A stretch of 64,000 bases of DNA. It comes from Hoplostethus atlanticus (lineage: Eukaryota; Chordata; Actinopteri; Trachichthyiformes; Trachichthyidae). Position numbers and translations under genes: made by a program. Within the stretch, counting starts at the first letter, position 1. Every line of letters starts with the position of its first letter. The notes under the pieces are model-generated. The model was not told the origin of the DNA and did no database searches. It saw only the letters and a list, made by a program, of their open reading frames with translations. The stretch is taken from contig JAXDDX010000292.1 in assembly GCA_034670405.1 (NCBI GenBank), positions 62,001 to 126,000 of the forward strand, given 5' to 3'. Of the stretch, positions 44,873 through 56,293 are shown piece by piece.

Positions 44873-45569
44873 TGTTGTGAATAATATACTTTGTACTAAG
44901 CAATGATATGCTTTATAATAAGCAATATAATCCAGAGTGTGTGTGTGTTATGATAAATCTACATAAATATAGAATATGTTTGATTAAGCATGTAACCTAA
45001 AAGATCATAAAGTTTCAATAAAGCTTCAAAAAACATAGTCTAACAGTTTCCCTACAGTAAACATAAAGTTTAAAAAAATACAGTCTGAGGCCCTTTTGCA
45101 ATAAGGGTGTCCAAGGTCAGGCTGCAGAGGCCTTAAAAAACCAGGCGGAGCAGGCGCAGACAAGAGAGGCCCAGGTGGCCATGTATAATGGTGAATGCCA
45201 GCGCCATGGTCTGCATGGATGTTTCGGCCGCGATGGGACACCATTACCTTTTTGATACACTTGCTGACCAAGCTGAAATTAATGAGGAGAGGGCGTAAAA
45301 TCAGTATTCTCCACCCATTCTCCTCCCAGTTTTTAGGGTTTATAAGATCATGCACAGACAGTTGTACGTCAGTCTGGTTCCGGGACCAACTCGGGTTTTG
45401 TCTCTGTTATGGAATAAAGCTCTATTGCATCGAACTCTGATCATCTCCAGTGACTTCTTTTAACCTGTTTGAGACTCCAGTAACTACAGAATCTAGAAGA
45501 AGTATTAAGTGTTGGCGTGGGGGTCCGGTCATCATCACTGGCCTGAGACTTGGACTTCTTCCTCCGACA
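44873..45569 (+). repeat. ERV 3' LTR
   Basis: About 697 bp, TGTTGTGAATAAT to CCTCCGACA. TATA-like box (GGTTTATAAGATC) near 45346 and AATAAA near 45413. It matches the solo LTR at 32879-33591 but has an extra duplicated block around 45000-45070 ('ataaagttt'). Gypsy sequence resumes directly after it. No 5' LTR is left because the ERV's first part is deleted. Confidence 0.85.
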
Positions 45570-45695
45570 CTTGCTGTCGGACGGGGATCGCTGAGACAGC
45601 ACCGCTCCTACCCCCGTGTCCGAGGCATCCACCTCAACGATGAACTGCAGGGCTGGGTTGGATGAGGACAGAGGCCGAAACGAACTGGTGCTGAA
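45570..45695 (-). pseudogene. Second gypsy element: RNase H start
   Basis: Minus strand reads [19 protein letters not shown] then [19 protein letters not shown], the RT-RNase H boundary of gypsy elements. It stops at the ERV LTR on the left and at the Harbinger-like element on the right. Confidence 0.8.
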
Positions 45696-46477
45696 TGTCG
45701 GGATCAGACTACACGATATCAGCCCGATTTGGCAGACGTAGGGCGCCGGGTCGTGTCGGGAACGACAGGGTGTGACAATCGATCATTTTATCTTGTGTAG
45801 TGTGACATAGTGGACGACAACCGACGCCGCATCTGGGACCCCTCACGACGTCCCGAGAGAAAGACTAGCATGTTAGAATTTTTTTTTGCCGTCCACGACG
45901 TGTTCCGTCTCGTCCGTGACGTTGACCAATAGGAGCACAGAGCGCTATAAACAAACATGGCAAAGCAAAAGAGGAATGAAGTTGTTGGTGCCGCTAGGTG
46001 GAACTATGAAATAGGGCTGCAGCTATCGATTATTTTAGTAATCGAGTATTCTACCGATTATTCCATCGATTAATCGGATAAGAAATACTTTTGCTTTATT
46101 AAGGAGCAATAGTAAATATACAAAAGAGAAAATAAGACGGGTCTCTTAATATGAACAACTAATTGGTTTCCTGTTTTAGAAATTGCTTAAATTGCATACA
46201 ATAATATTATGTCAAAACTAAACCCATTTAGTGCATTTAAGTGCCATATTACATTCTGAGTTTTAAAGAAAACATTTTCTGAAATGCAAAAACAAATACA
46301 TTTTTTTATTTCAAATTAGTTTGAATTACTTTATTTGTAGGAGGCAAAAACGAGTAGACAGGAAGGTTTTTCTGTCACAATTTCATCACACGTTTTTCTT
46401 CTGAGTGCTTTTACAAAGCCAACATGTAATGAAAGTTATTCATGAGAATACACCTCCTTAAATGTCTCTACATACTG

Positions 46478-46516
46478 GTGTGTGTGCGTGTGTGCGTGTG
46501 TGCGTGCGTGCGTGCG
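46478..46516. repeat. (GTGC)/(GT)n microsatellite
   Basis: tg/tgcg-rich run inside the hAT 3' region, read through by the transposase frame as a His/Thr repeat. Confidence 0.8.
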
Positions 46517-48932
46517 TCTTTAAAGGAGCGTGTGGTTGCAATGAAGAAAAGTGAGCATATCAACATGCTCAGAACTGAGGCTTGCCCTGCGCTTTGATGC
46601 AATGTTTCCTGCTGCAGAATGGATGTTGCCGGAATACATAGAAAAGACTTTGCCAGCGTTGGATAGCGCGCTGCATTTGTTTTCCACCATGACAGCGGAT
46701 TCTCCTTCTTGGACAGGGGATGTTCTCCGAAATACATGAAGACCTCCTTCTGCACAATTTGGTTTAACTGCTGCTCCTCATCATCACTGGTGCTGGAGTC
46801 TGACGATCCCAGTATGTTGTTGAGGAACGATGTTGCACCCTTGGCATGCGTTACTGGGTTGTCTTGTGCTATGCTGGAGGCTCCATTTTCACTTACGTTG
46901 GGCTGCCTCGCTTCCTTTTTGGCAGCAAGTGCCATGGTTTGTACTGTGCTTTGGACCTTGAATGCTTTGTCAGCAGGCAAGAACTTAAGTTTTCTAAACC
47001 TGGGATCCAGAGCAGCAGCAATTAGGACTGTGTTTGGAGATTCAGGTTGAAACACAGATAGTCCTTGCCATCTTGCTGTGATCTGTTCTGCCACATGAGC
47101 CTGGTGTGACTTGACTGGAGCAGTCTCAAAAGCTGAACTCTGTACGGACTTCTTAAGGCTTTGCACTAGCTGTGGAAGAGAGGGTAACATATTGTTGCCC
47201 ACTCAGAAACACCGTAGCTCCTTCAAATGGCTCAAGGGCCTGACTCAGCTCCTCAATCAGGTTCCACTGTTCAGGCTTGAGATCAAGGTAGTGTTTTCCT
47301 CTCGGGGTCACTGCTGGGTCCGAGAGTGCAGCAGTCACTGGCCATCTTTGTTCCAGCAGCCTGGATAGCATGTGATAAGTGCTGTTCCAGTGAGTACTTA
47401 CGTCTTGGACCAGCATGTGGACCAGACAACTTCTAAGCAGTTTTGACATGGTTTGCTTTTTTTTTTTTTTAAGAAAAAAGCACATCTTGGCAAATGCATA
47501 TCAGTGAGGAATGTACAGCAGGAGCTTACAACTATTCTGACCATTCTGAGTTGTGTAAAGTGTCCAGTGATACATTCATTACTGTTCAACTCAGCAGGTT
47601 GAGAAATGAAAGAATATCATCGCATACTCAAGAATGTATCGGAAAATGTGTGCCCATTTGCTGCTGCTTATCCTTTAGCTTGGTGCATGCCAGCTCACTC
47701 CTTTTAAAATGTTCGACAAGGCATCTTGCAGCAGCCACACACTTGGAGATAGCTTGGTTCTTCAGAACGCTTTGCACAACCAAGTTCAGGGTGTGACCTG
47801 CACATCGCACTGATGCCCATCCATGCTTTTCTGCCTAAATCTTCACCGCTGCTACGACATTTGCACCGTTGTCGTGGACAACAGCTTTGATTTTCTCTGG
47901 TGGAATGTCGAATTTGGCAATAACATCCTCAAGCCACTCTGCAATATTTGCAGCCGTGTGTCTCTCTTCAAGGGGCATCGTTGTCAGGCTGTGGGACTCC
48001 ATTTCCCAATCCTCCCCAAGAAAGTGACACGTCACCCCCAGATACGCCTCTGTAGCAACGCTCGTCCAAATGTCGGTTGTGAGTGCAATGCTGTCAGTCT
48101 CCTTAAGGGTTTTCTTCAACTTGCCTTTGATTTCTTCATACTTTTTCTCCATCATTTTCATGAAGTAGGTTCTTGAAGGAAGCGTGTACCTGGGATTGAA
48201 AGTGGAAATCATCTTCTGAAAGCCTTCATCCTCCACCATGGACAGCGGGCGCATGTCTGACAATCATGTTCAAAATGCTGTCTGAACTCAGCTGCTCGCT
48301 CAATTGAACATGGTGCAGCTGTCCGCACGAAGCTGTGATTTACTGAAAAAGGTGAAATAATTATTGATATTTATTACTAGGTCTAAATATCATACTGTAA
48401 GTTCATAAGACTGGCTAATGTACATTTATTTACTATGTTGAAGGGTTGCCCTACACCTGCTGACCCTACTCACTGCAATCAAACTAACCTGCTGTATTGA
48501 ATTGGTGCATTTTAGGCTCCAATTGCTACTTACACCACCTGATATTTTGCTTTCTGGGGTATTTTATGCATCACTGTGAGGGGAGTAGCTGTGTGTGTGT
48601 GTCTATCATAATAATAACATGAATGAACCTCAGGCTTTCACAAATTGACTGCAGCATTTTATTTTCTGTGGTTATTTTCTTGAGCAGAACTAACTTAGGG
48701 ACATCATAACTAGCCACCATATTGATTTACGTTCTTAACTAGCCATTAGATATAGCCATAATTAACATACATTCTTTACTAGCCTTCATCTCAACTAACA
48801 ATCACTGATTTACGTTAAATGCTAACGTTACCTTGTGTGGCATTCCAAGGACACTCCTTGTCAATTAATCTTACACAATCATTACTATGTTACAGCTATG
48901 TAATAAATGTCTGACAACGCCACCCTCACTTG

Positions 48933-49597
48933 TAGGAGTGAGGGAACCTCAAGGTTATTTATCACCCAACAAAACAATCCCGCTCAGGTAAGGGTCCAGA
49001 ATGAACTGAACAGAGGCTGCTGTATCAAAAATAATCATTTTATTACATTTCACAGGGTTAAAAGTTACATTAAAAATGTAGGACAACCAATGGGTGGAGC
49101 GACTGTGGTGGCATTAAAAAGACAGGGGCGATAGTACTGGGAGTTGAACTACTTGGCCTGGAGTAAATCCAACCAAGGGCAGGAGGAAAGGCAGGAGGGC
49201 CCAGACCAGTGGGCCTATTAAGGGGCATGCTACCCACACCACACAACAAAACCCAATAAGACACATTAAATAAAAAAAGAAACCAAATTACCAAGACACA
49301 CCAAAACGTAGGGCACCAATGAATTGGTGTCAAAATAAGCACACCAAACACAGCAGACAGGGGCCCAGTAGCTATACGGCACTCAACCTGCGACCTCATA
49401 TTAGTGGACCTAACAGTAAACAATTGATTAAAATGAGAACACTAAACGTTAGGGAATAAAACCTACCAGGGGATGCACAGACACATGGGCTTCCCAAACA
49501 CTCCAACTCAGGCTTAGGCAGGAAAGGAAGGCCCACACCCTCTACTTCCCTTTTTATCCACCTTCTAACCCCCAGGGTCCTAAAGGCATACCTGTTA
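48933..49597 (-). repeat. 665-bp LTR-like insertion inside the hAT
   Basis: Flanked by CACTTG on both sides (48927-48932, 49598-49603). On the minus strand it has an ATAAAAA box, later AATAAAATG, and finishes CTCACTCCTACA, an LTR-like order. One end is TAGGAG/CTCCTA and the other TAACAG/CTGTTA, so TG/CA ends hold only if the duplication is read as shorter. The class is therefore uncertain. Confidence 0.6.
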
Positions 49598-50437
49598 CAC
49601 TTGTGTCGGGTCCGCTCCGTGGACTGGATGTGTAGACTGGATGCTTTCTGCTGAGATGCTGAAGCATTGACGTCGTGCTATTGTGGTAGGCTAGTTCGAT
49701 TTTACAATAGACACACTGTACAGAGTTTTCGTTTTGTTTCAGCTTGAAATGATTCCAAACTTTGGACACTTTCTGTCGTTTTCTCTGGCCGGTCTCTTCT
49801 CTTCGCCCCTCGCTATTTTCTCTCGCTTCCTCCATTTTGCAATCCGCGCGATCAAATCACGTCTTCTTCACGTGTCCACAGCGTAAGTGCGTTGTGCGAC
49901 AGTAATAATCATCCGTTCGAAACACAGTGCGCTCTATATAGTTATATGGATTAAACGAAGCTTTTTAGTGATTTTTAGTAATCGAGTTACTCGAGTTTCT
50001 CGAGGAATCGTTTCAGCCCTACTATGAAACAGAGGAAAGGTTTGTCGAGCTCTGGCAACAACACCCCTATGGAGGCTAGCTAACTAGCTACCTTTAGGTT
50101 TCACTACAGGCTAAAACATTCGTTATTTTTACCTCAAGTTCTCTTTGAAGGATTGACAACCCATACTGTTCTCTTCATGCGACCCAAGAAGACGTTTTTT
50201 CTTTTTTTTAGGCTTTTCGGAACACAAGACAGCCAGTATCATACATACCGCTTCAGATGCCATTGTTTGTTTACATTCTTGTTGCCTAGCACCTGCTTTC
50301 CGATGCCATCACATGTCGGCAAGCGATTATTGGTCGGTGACCAACGTGTAGTCTGTCATGTCTCTCGGCCAAGTCACGGCACAAATTTATCACTCTATAA
50401 TCACCTAATCTGACACAGTGACCATTGTAGCCCGGCA

Positions 50438-51100
50438 TAAGTTTACTGAGAGTGGTCTCTGCCTCTGGGGTCCAATGGAAGGGAATGGAGGTGGAGGTGA
50501 GGGCTGTGAGTGGGGCTGCGATGCGGCTGTAGTTGCAAATGAACCTGTGGTAAAAGTTTGCAAAACCCAGGAAGCGCTGCAGCTGTTTACGGTTGGTGGG
50601 AGCTGGCCACTCTGCCACAGCGGAAACCTTGGCAGGATCCATACGAACCTGGTCTTGGGCGATTATGTACCCGAGGAAGGATACGCTGGGCACATGGAAC
50701 TCACACTTCTCAGCCTTTACAAAGAGCCTGTTCTCCAAAAGGCATTGGAGTACCTGGCGAACATGCAGTTAAGCATGTCCCGGAGCACGTTATTAACCAA
50801 AGCTTGGAAAACGGCAGGGGCGTTTGTCAGACCGAAAGGCATTACCAGGTATTCGAAATGACCCAGTCGTGTTGAGTATTGAATGCAGTCTTCCATTCTT
50901 CCATTCCATTCGCTCGTGGATACGAATGAGGTGGTAAGCGTTGCGCAGGTCCAGTTTGGAAAAGACCGTGGCACCTTGGAGGTGGGCGAAGGCAGAACTG
51001 ATTAAAGGCAGAGGGTATTTATTCTTTACCGTGATGTTGTTCATGCCGCGGAAGTCAATGCATGGCTGCAAGGTACCATCTTTCTTTTAATTGCACAGTC
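50438..51100 (-). pseudogene. Second gypsy element: RT with catalytic box deleted
   Basis: Minus strand encodes [39 protein letters not shown] (first Asp), and in another frame [19 protein letters not shown]. After VLRDMLN the frame jumps to [21 protein letters not shown], so about 20 codons including the Y-x-DD box are absent. It then runs through [20 protein letters not shown] and stops at the Harbinger-like insertion. Confidence 0.8.
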
Positions 51101-51551
51101 ATAAGGGCGATGAGATGGTAAGGACACGGTGTGATACTTGCTAAAAACAGGGGCGAGGTAAATCTCCGGGATGGAGGATAAGTCAATAGACTCCGGCAGG
51201 GGCAGTGGTTCAGAGCTAGCAGGGGCAGGGGCAGAGAACAGGCAATGGGAATGACAGTGAGTACTCCAAGAAGTAATCTGACCTGAGGTCCAGTCCATCT
51301 GCGGGTTGTGGGTCTGTAACCAGGGAAAGCCAAGCACCAACGGAGAATGGGGACAGTCGAGGATATGAAAGCTGAATACCTCCTGGTGATTACTAGAGAG
51401 TAACAGAGTCACCGGCACAGTGTTGTATTCAATCCGAGCAAGCAGTGTCCCGTTGAGGGCTTTGGCCTGCAGGAGAGAATCCAGGGGCTCGGTATCAATG
51501 CCCATTTGCTCTGCCACCACCCGGTCAATGAAGCTTTCATCTGCTCCAGAG
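51101..51551 (-). pseudogene. Second gypsy element: protease and linker to RT
   Basis: Coding runs from an aspartic protease active site IDSGADESFID (about 51530-51560, D-S-G) through VVAEQMGIDTEPLDSLLQAK and SPLVLGFPWLQTHNPQMDW to the RT linker SIDLSSIPEIYLAPVFSKYH. Gypsy protease typically has this order. The LINE insertion at about 51552-52258 cuts just upstream of the active site. Confidence 0.8.
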
Positions 51552-52258
51552 TCAATGATTCAAGATTCAAGAAGTTTATTTGTCACATACACACACGAGG
51601 TGTGCAGTGAAATGTAAAGTGGCAATGCTCAGCAGAAATGTGCAAAATAACAGGTTCACACTATTTACAATAAACCAACACAATTATTTACATGTCACAG
51701 TTTTAAGAGCTCTATATAAAAACAACACAATATTTACAATAATAAATATTTACTATAAAAATATAGTAAAGAAGGGAAAAAGGGAAATTGTATGTATAAT
51801 ATAATATAAATTATGTGTAGTCTTTACCTAAGTGTGTGTGTGCATAAGAGGGGCAGTGTGTGTGTCTTGGTGGGGGCCCTGGTGAGGTCAGAGTTCACAG
51901 TCCTGATGGCCTGAGGAAAGAAACTCCATCTCAGTCTCTCTGTTTTGGCAGCATGACTACGGAGGCGCTTGCCTGACCGCAGCAGCTGAAACAGTCCGTT
52001 GTTGGGGTGGTGAGGATCCTTCATGATCCTGCAGGCTCTGGTTCTGCACCTCCTGGTGTACAAGTCCTGCAGGGTGGGGAGTGTAGTTCCAATAGTGCGT
52101 TCAGCCGAACGCACTACTCTCTGCACAGCCTTCCTGTCCTGAGCGGAGCTGTTGCCAAACCAGGCAGTGATGCTTCCTGTCAGGATGCTCTCTACAGCTC
52201 CAGAGTAGAAGGACTGAAGGATCCTCCGGGAGACGGGGACTGGGTGCGCCACAAGAGG
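51552..52258 (-). pseudogene. LINE 3' fragment (ORF2 C-terminus and tail)
   Basis: The ORF 51824-52252 encodes LQSFYSGAVESILTGSIT, AVQRVVRSAERTIGTTLP and FQLLRSGKRLRS, the C-terminal end of fish LINE ORF2. The 3' UTR ends 'gtgacaaataaacttcttgaatcttgaatc' on the minus strand, with an AATAAA-like element and a CTTGAAT repeat. 5' truncated at about 52258. Confidence 0.75.
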
Positions 52259-52840
52259 GTGCTCAGCTCATCAGTATTTCTCCCACTACAGTCAAGCCGG
52301 CGCTTTTACTGGACAGACAGGGCAGGAGTCTATAAAGTGTCCATTTTGCCCACAATATAGGCAAGACCTGGCACTGATGAGCTCATTCCTCTGGGGTTAG
52401 GTGAGCTCTACCTAACTGCATGGGCTCAGGTTCGGGGGAGCTCATGGAAACCCGCCAGGGCTCGGGAAAACTCGGCGGTGGAGCACCGGAAGTCACCGAC
52501 GGGACAGGAACTAATGGCTGAGGTCTGGTGGATCTCTCCCTGCGGCGCTCGCGGAGACGGTTGTCTATGCGGATGGCAAGGGAGACTAGGTGATTGAAGT
52601 CTGGAGACTCCTCACGGCAACGCCAACTCATCTTTGACAGACTCGTTCAGAGAATTCAGGAAAGCACCCTGGAGAGCCTCGTTCTACCCACTCTCCGCAG
52701 CGAGAGTCCGGAACTCGATGGCGAGGGTGGCGACACTACAAGACCCCTGGCGGAGGGAGAGGAGACGCTGGGCTGCTTCCCTGCCGCGGACGGGGTGGTC
52801 AAAAAGTCTGCATAGGAGGAGCAAATAGCCGACTGAGTCT
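52259..52840 (-). pseudogene. Second gypsy element: Gag (capsid end and zinc knuckle)
   Basis: Minus strand: [20 protein letters not shown] and [15 protein letters not shown] (capsid), DNRLRERRRER (basic), EPMQLGRAHL, and a CCHC knuckle (CLYCGQNGHFIDSC: C-x2-C-x4-H-x4-C). Frame changes near 52380 and 52600. The Gag start and 5' LTR are missing; coding ends at about 52840 next to a (CA)n run. Confidence 0.75.
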
Positions 52841-53867
52841 ACCACACACACACACACAGGCCCAGGCGCATGAACACATTATTATGAACTATATACATGA
52901 ACACATTATTATGAACTTGTGGGGGTTACCCCTTAGGGACTCTGGATTATAATTCACTTTGTCACATTGGTTTTATACTGGAGCGAGGCTCCTTTAAGTG
53001 TTGTCTGGTAGATGCTGCTTTCCAATAGTAAACCCCATCTTGGTAAAAACAATATCTCATTCGTGCCGGAAAACTTGCAACAGTGGAAGCAGAAGCATGC
53101 GTCTAGTCTTGTCGAGTATTCCAGACATGGCCGTGACCAATACCAGCTTGGCTTAAACGATCCGTTTGGCTAAACATTCGATATTAAATGAATTTCATAT
53201 CGGTTGGGATGGTGCGCTATTATTTACCTCACTAGGGTCAGTAGCAGCACCGCTAACTGCCCGGTGTTACTGCGAGGTGGGCGGGGAAGGTGAGCTGCTT
53301 GAACTGGGGGCTTGATGCGAGGGAGCTGGCGGTCCCGGAGCCGAGCTAGCAGCAGCCGCAACAGCATTACTTTGTTTTGGTTCAGGAACCAAAAATCGGT
53401 GCATGATATCTATTCAGTTTAATAACGCTGTAACGTTACCTAATCCGGTAATGATAATGATAGCTACAAGAACAATGTTGAAATTAACCAACTGTCTGAC
53501 TTCAGTTGTGCTTCGGTGTGCCTGGTTAACGTTCGCCAAGTAACGTTAACGTTAACCTAAAACCACCAACAGCAAAGCTCCTAATGCAGTGCAACACTAC
53601 AGCAAACAATAACAAACCGATAACAAATACACATGCAATTAATCATGAATATTAAATCAAATTATTTACTACCAAAAGTGTACTCAAGTTTTTCTCTACA
53701 GGCTAATCTCTCAAGTGTGACAGGCTGTGACAAACACACTGTAACAGTGACAGCGAAGTTTCTTTGTCTCCGAGTTTTATACTGTCACACTAACCAATCG
53801 GAAATCAGGACTACGGCACAAAGTTACTGCCAATACACTACAGGGGTGATTTTGTTTTGGTTTAAAA
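52841..53867. other. Unassigned 1-kb segment between two gypsy copies
   Basis: (CA)n at 52842-52858, then a 27-bp duplication (atgaacacattattatgaact at about 52870 and 52898). No ORF or recognised family, and AT-rich towards the right. It separates truncated gypsy Gag from another truncated gypsy protease. Confidence 0.4.
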
Positions 53868-54651
53868 ATGCGCAGAACAGGCTCGGTGGGGATCCCGGCC
53901 TGTGAAACCAACAAGGAGTCGATGAAGCTGGCGTCGGCGCCGGAGTCCACTAGAGCGAGCACCGGAAGAGTCTCTTTGGACCAAAGGAGGGAGGCGTCGA
54001 AGCGAATGCAGGACTGCAGGGCTGGAGAACGGGCAGTGGCATGGCCCGTCTGGCCGCAGTAGAGGCAGGCTCCTGAGTCCATCCTCCGGCGGCGCTCCGC
54101 CGGGGAAAGACTGGTCCGGGCTAGTTGCATGGGCTCCACATCAGAGGTGGTGACAGGCCTGGTATCGCCACCTCCTCCCGGAAGGTGAGTGATACCCCTG
54201 GGGAGGCTGGGCTCAACTCACCACTGTGCAGCCAGGTCGGAAACTTTAATAGCGAGCTGTATAGCCTCATCTAACGTCTCTGTGTCCCCGCGGAGCGCCA
54301 CCTCCCTACTCAACTCCCGGCTAAGTCCGCTCTGGAACACGATAATCAGGGCGCTGTCATTCCAGCCGGACTCTATAGCTAAACTGCAGAACTTGCCTAC
54401 ATATTCTCGAACGCTGAGCTTGCCCTGTCGAAGTCTCAGTAGGTGCTGCCATGCTTGCTGTCCCCTTATGGGGTGGCCCCTTATGGATCCCAAGCGGGGA
54501 GGAGCCAGAGCTGAGGAAATGTCCTTGGATTGTTCCAGGATGGCTTGCAGCGCCTGCTCGTGTTGGCCCAAGCGTTGTCCTTGGTTGGAGATGGGAGATG
54601 GCCTGCTTCAAGGTGTCGTAGTCTGCTGGGTCCATGCTGGCCAGATTGTTC
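53868..54651 (-). pseudogene. Third gypsy copy: Gag and protease start
   Basis: Gag starts near 54635 (MDPADYDTLKQAIS) and is frame-shifted about 54570. 54218-54571 encodes QHEQALQAILEQSKDI, RQGKLSVREYVGKFCSLAIE and LIIVFQSGLSRELSRE (capsid). 53777-54139 encodes EPMQLARTSLSPAERRRR, CLYCGQTGHAT (partial zinc knuckle) and VDSGADASFID (protease active site). Coding stops at about 53870. Same family type as the second gypsy element but a separate copy. Confidence 0.75.
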
Positions 54652-55219
54652 TGTCAGGGATAGCAGTTTGTGTAGGACCCAGAAATGCAGACCGATTACG
54701 ACGGAGTAGAAAATAAGCGTTTTTTAATAGTGAAGCTGGTGAAGGGAAGGTGGGGGGTGCAGAGGCTGGGCTGGATGGAGCTGGGGCAAGCAGGTGAGGC
54801 AGGAGCGAGGGAAGCAGGCAGGAGCGAGGGAAGCAGGCAGGCTGGTGGGTTTCGGCGAGGAGACACGAGGAATGAGGCGTACAGGGGATCTTGGGAGACA
54901 AGAAAAGATCGTTAGAACAGCCCGGAGGCACACAAGGGAAAATAACTCTGATCGCAGCTCTAGAGCGGCCAAGAGAGTGACTACCACGGTAGTTGGTGGA
55001 ATAATCTGGGGACGAGTGGTTGGAGAGCCGGGGTATATATGCTGCTGGGCTGATGGCTTGATAGGCGGCAGGTGTGGTGGGAAGGTAGAGCCGGGAGAGG
55101 GAGCCACACCCACGCCATACACACACACACAGACAGACAGAGAGCCAGACAGGGGAGGTGGAGACACAAGGGAGGTAAAAACACAGGGAAAACCTGGGGT
55201 CGGGGCTGGAGCCGTGACA
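54652..55219 (-). repeat. 5' LTR of the third gypsy copy
   Basis: 568 bp from TGTCAGGGAT to AGCCGTGACA (plus strand). On the minus strand it starts TGTCACGGCTCC, has a TATA box (GCATATATACC, about 55033), an ATTAAA signal near 54725, and ends CCCTGACA, directly followed by 'gaacaatctggccagcatgga' and the Gag start. A 17-bp duplication (gcaggagcgagggaagca) lies at about 54799-54835. Confidence 0.75.
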
Positions 55220-55880
55220 CCTTCTGCACCAATGATGACAGGTTCTCTCAAAATCTGCCAAAATGACGCCTTTAAAATCAACTCATACTAATCCATAAAA
55301 TGAATCAGAAATGATACAGTGAGGCTGTGTAGATCACTTGAGCTAGAGAAGGTATGTGAGGACTATGGTTGTTTAGGTGAATTCATTCATTGTATAATTG
55401 GTCATGTAAACATCATAGATATGGAAATACCTGTCTTTGTATCCTCCACTTCCTCTGACAGCTGAGCTTAGCTGAGCTTTAAGAATGTCAACTCATTTTA
55501 CCCAGCTTCTACTTTGTTTATTATTGATTGATTTTCAAGTTGTTTGTGTCAGGACTAACTGAAATGTAACTCTTGTCTAGCTTTACTATTTTATTTAGAC
55601 GGCTTCATGTTAAACACATAAATAATGAACCATTTAATCAATCTATATTTATATATCTATGTACTTGAAAAGTCAGTCAAGTCAGTCAGGTGAAGTCCAG
55701 CGGCAAGTAGAACACCATCCACAGGATATCAATACCTCTGTCACTGAGGAGGCATGCAGCAGCACTGAGATGCAGGATTTGGAGAGCAGGAAGGTTAGTC
55801 AGCCAGGGAAAGGAAAGATTAGTGGGCAGGGACCTAGAGTGAAATGGCTAAAGGCTACTGAAATAGAGGGAATGGGAGTC
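55220..55880. other. Unassigned region
   Basis: No convincing ORF; AT-rich. 55659-55886 has an open frame of 75 codons in front of the RLE-type LINE relic that may be part of it. Confidence 0.3.
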
Positions 55881-56293
55881 AGCTAACACAGATTTGAGAA
55901 TGTCGCTAGATAGGTTAAGAGGACAGTTGAGAATAAGTTGGACAAAATTCATATTATCTATGAATATGGTGTAAATAGGTTTGGAGTTCGTGAAAAAAGA
56001 GAGGAGGCAGTTTTAGAACCAAAGAAGTCTAAATGACAGCAAGAGATAGAACGACGAGTTAAGGAGAGGAGACAGCTTAGAAAGCAGTGGAGGAATGCTT
56101 TAGGCTTCAGAAAGTGAGAAAGAGGGCATCAATGTGTCACAAGAAAACTTGAAAAACCGCTTGGTAGCAGTGAGGAGAGCAGAGAATCTTAGGAAAAAAA
56201 GGGAAAAGAAAGAACGAGCTAGGACATCTTCATCAAGGATCACTTTAAACTTGTTGGCATTCTTTAACAAGGCAAAGAGTAGTAGTCTGCGAG
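55881..56293 (+). pseudogene. RLE-type LINE relic, N-terminal part
   Basis: Pieces of a reading frame: QQEIERRVKERRQLRKQWRN and VRRAENLRKKRKKKERART, the basic region found before RT in R2/NeSL/Hero-type LINEs of fish. Stops and frame changes occur throughout. The same element resumes at 58425. Confidence 0.5.

Larger units (their letters stand above)
46468..49835 (-). pseudogene. hAT transposase (ZBED-type), broken
   Basis: Start at 49835: a BED zinc finger (SKVWNHF, CVYCKIELAYHN, LQHLSRKH). The catalytic region follows in pieces: 47835-48263 (STFNPRYTLPSRTYFMKM, LTTDIWTSVATEAYLGVT, VVHDNGANVVAA), 47628-47810 (RCAGHTLNLVVQ), 47153-47485 (VSTHWNSTYHMLSRLLEQ). The C-terminus at 46468-47202 has the hAT dimerisation motif NPLSWWKTNAARYPTLAK and SFLCIPATS. 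The frame changes near 47470 (poly-T/A run), 47815 and 47170 and the insert in the first part make it non-functional. The usual length is ~600-650 residues, and most of it is represented. Confidence 0.85.
46012..50021 (-). mobile_element. hAT transposon, 4.0 kb, 8-bp duplication
   Basis: The ends are TAGGGCTGCAGCTATCGATT and, inverted, TAGGGCTGAAACGATT; flanks CTATGAAA at 46004-46011 and 50022-50029 are identical, an 8-bp duplication typical of hAT. Single-copy joining restores the Harbinger-like ORF, so the ends are exact. It contains a broken minus-strand transposase and a 665-bp insert at 48933-49597. Confidence 0.95.
45696..50437. mobile_element. Small Harbinger-like DNA element carrying a nested hAT
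   Basis: The ends read TGTCGGGATCAGACTAC and, inverted, TGCCGGGCTACA; flanks are GAA (45693-45695) and TAA (50438-50440), close to the 3-bp TWA duplication of PIF/Harbinger. Without the hAT the element is about 724 bp. It keeps an ATG (45957) and ~35 codons that read RWNYE, interrupted by the hAT, then TEERFVELWQQHP, a Myb/MADF-like start as in Harbinger's DNA-binding protein. No DDE transposase is present, so it is non-autonomous. The superfamily call is moderately supported. Confidence 0.55.

Noticed and set aside
46551-48176. Plus-strand ORFs across the hAT
   Set aside because: Antisense to the transposase fragments, which carry recognisable hAT motifs.
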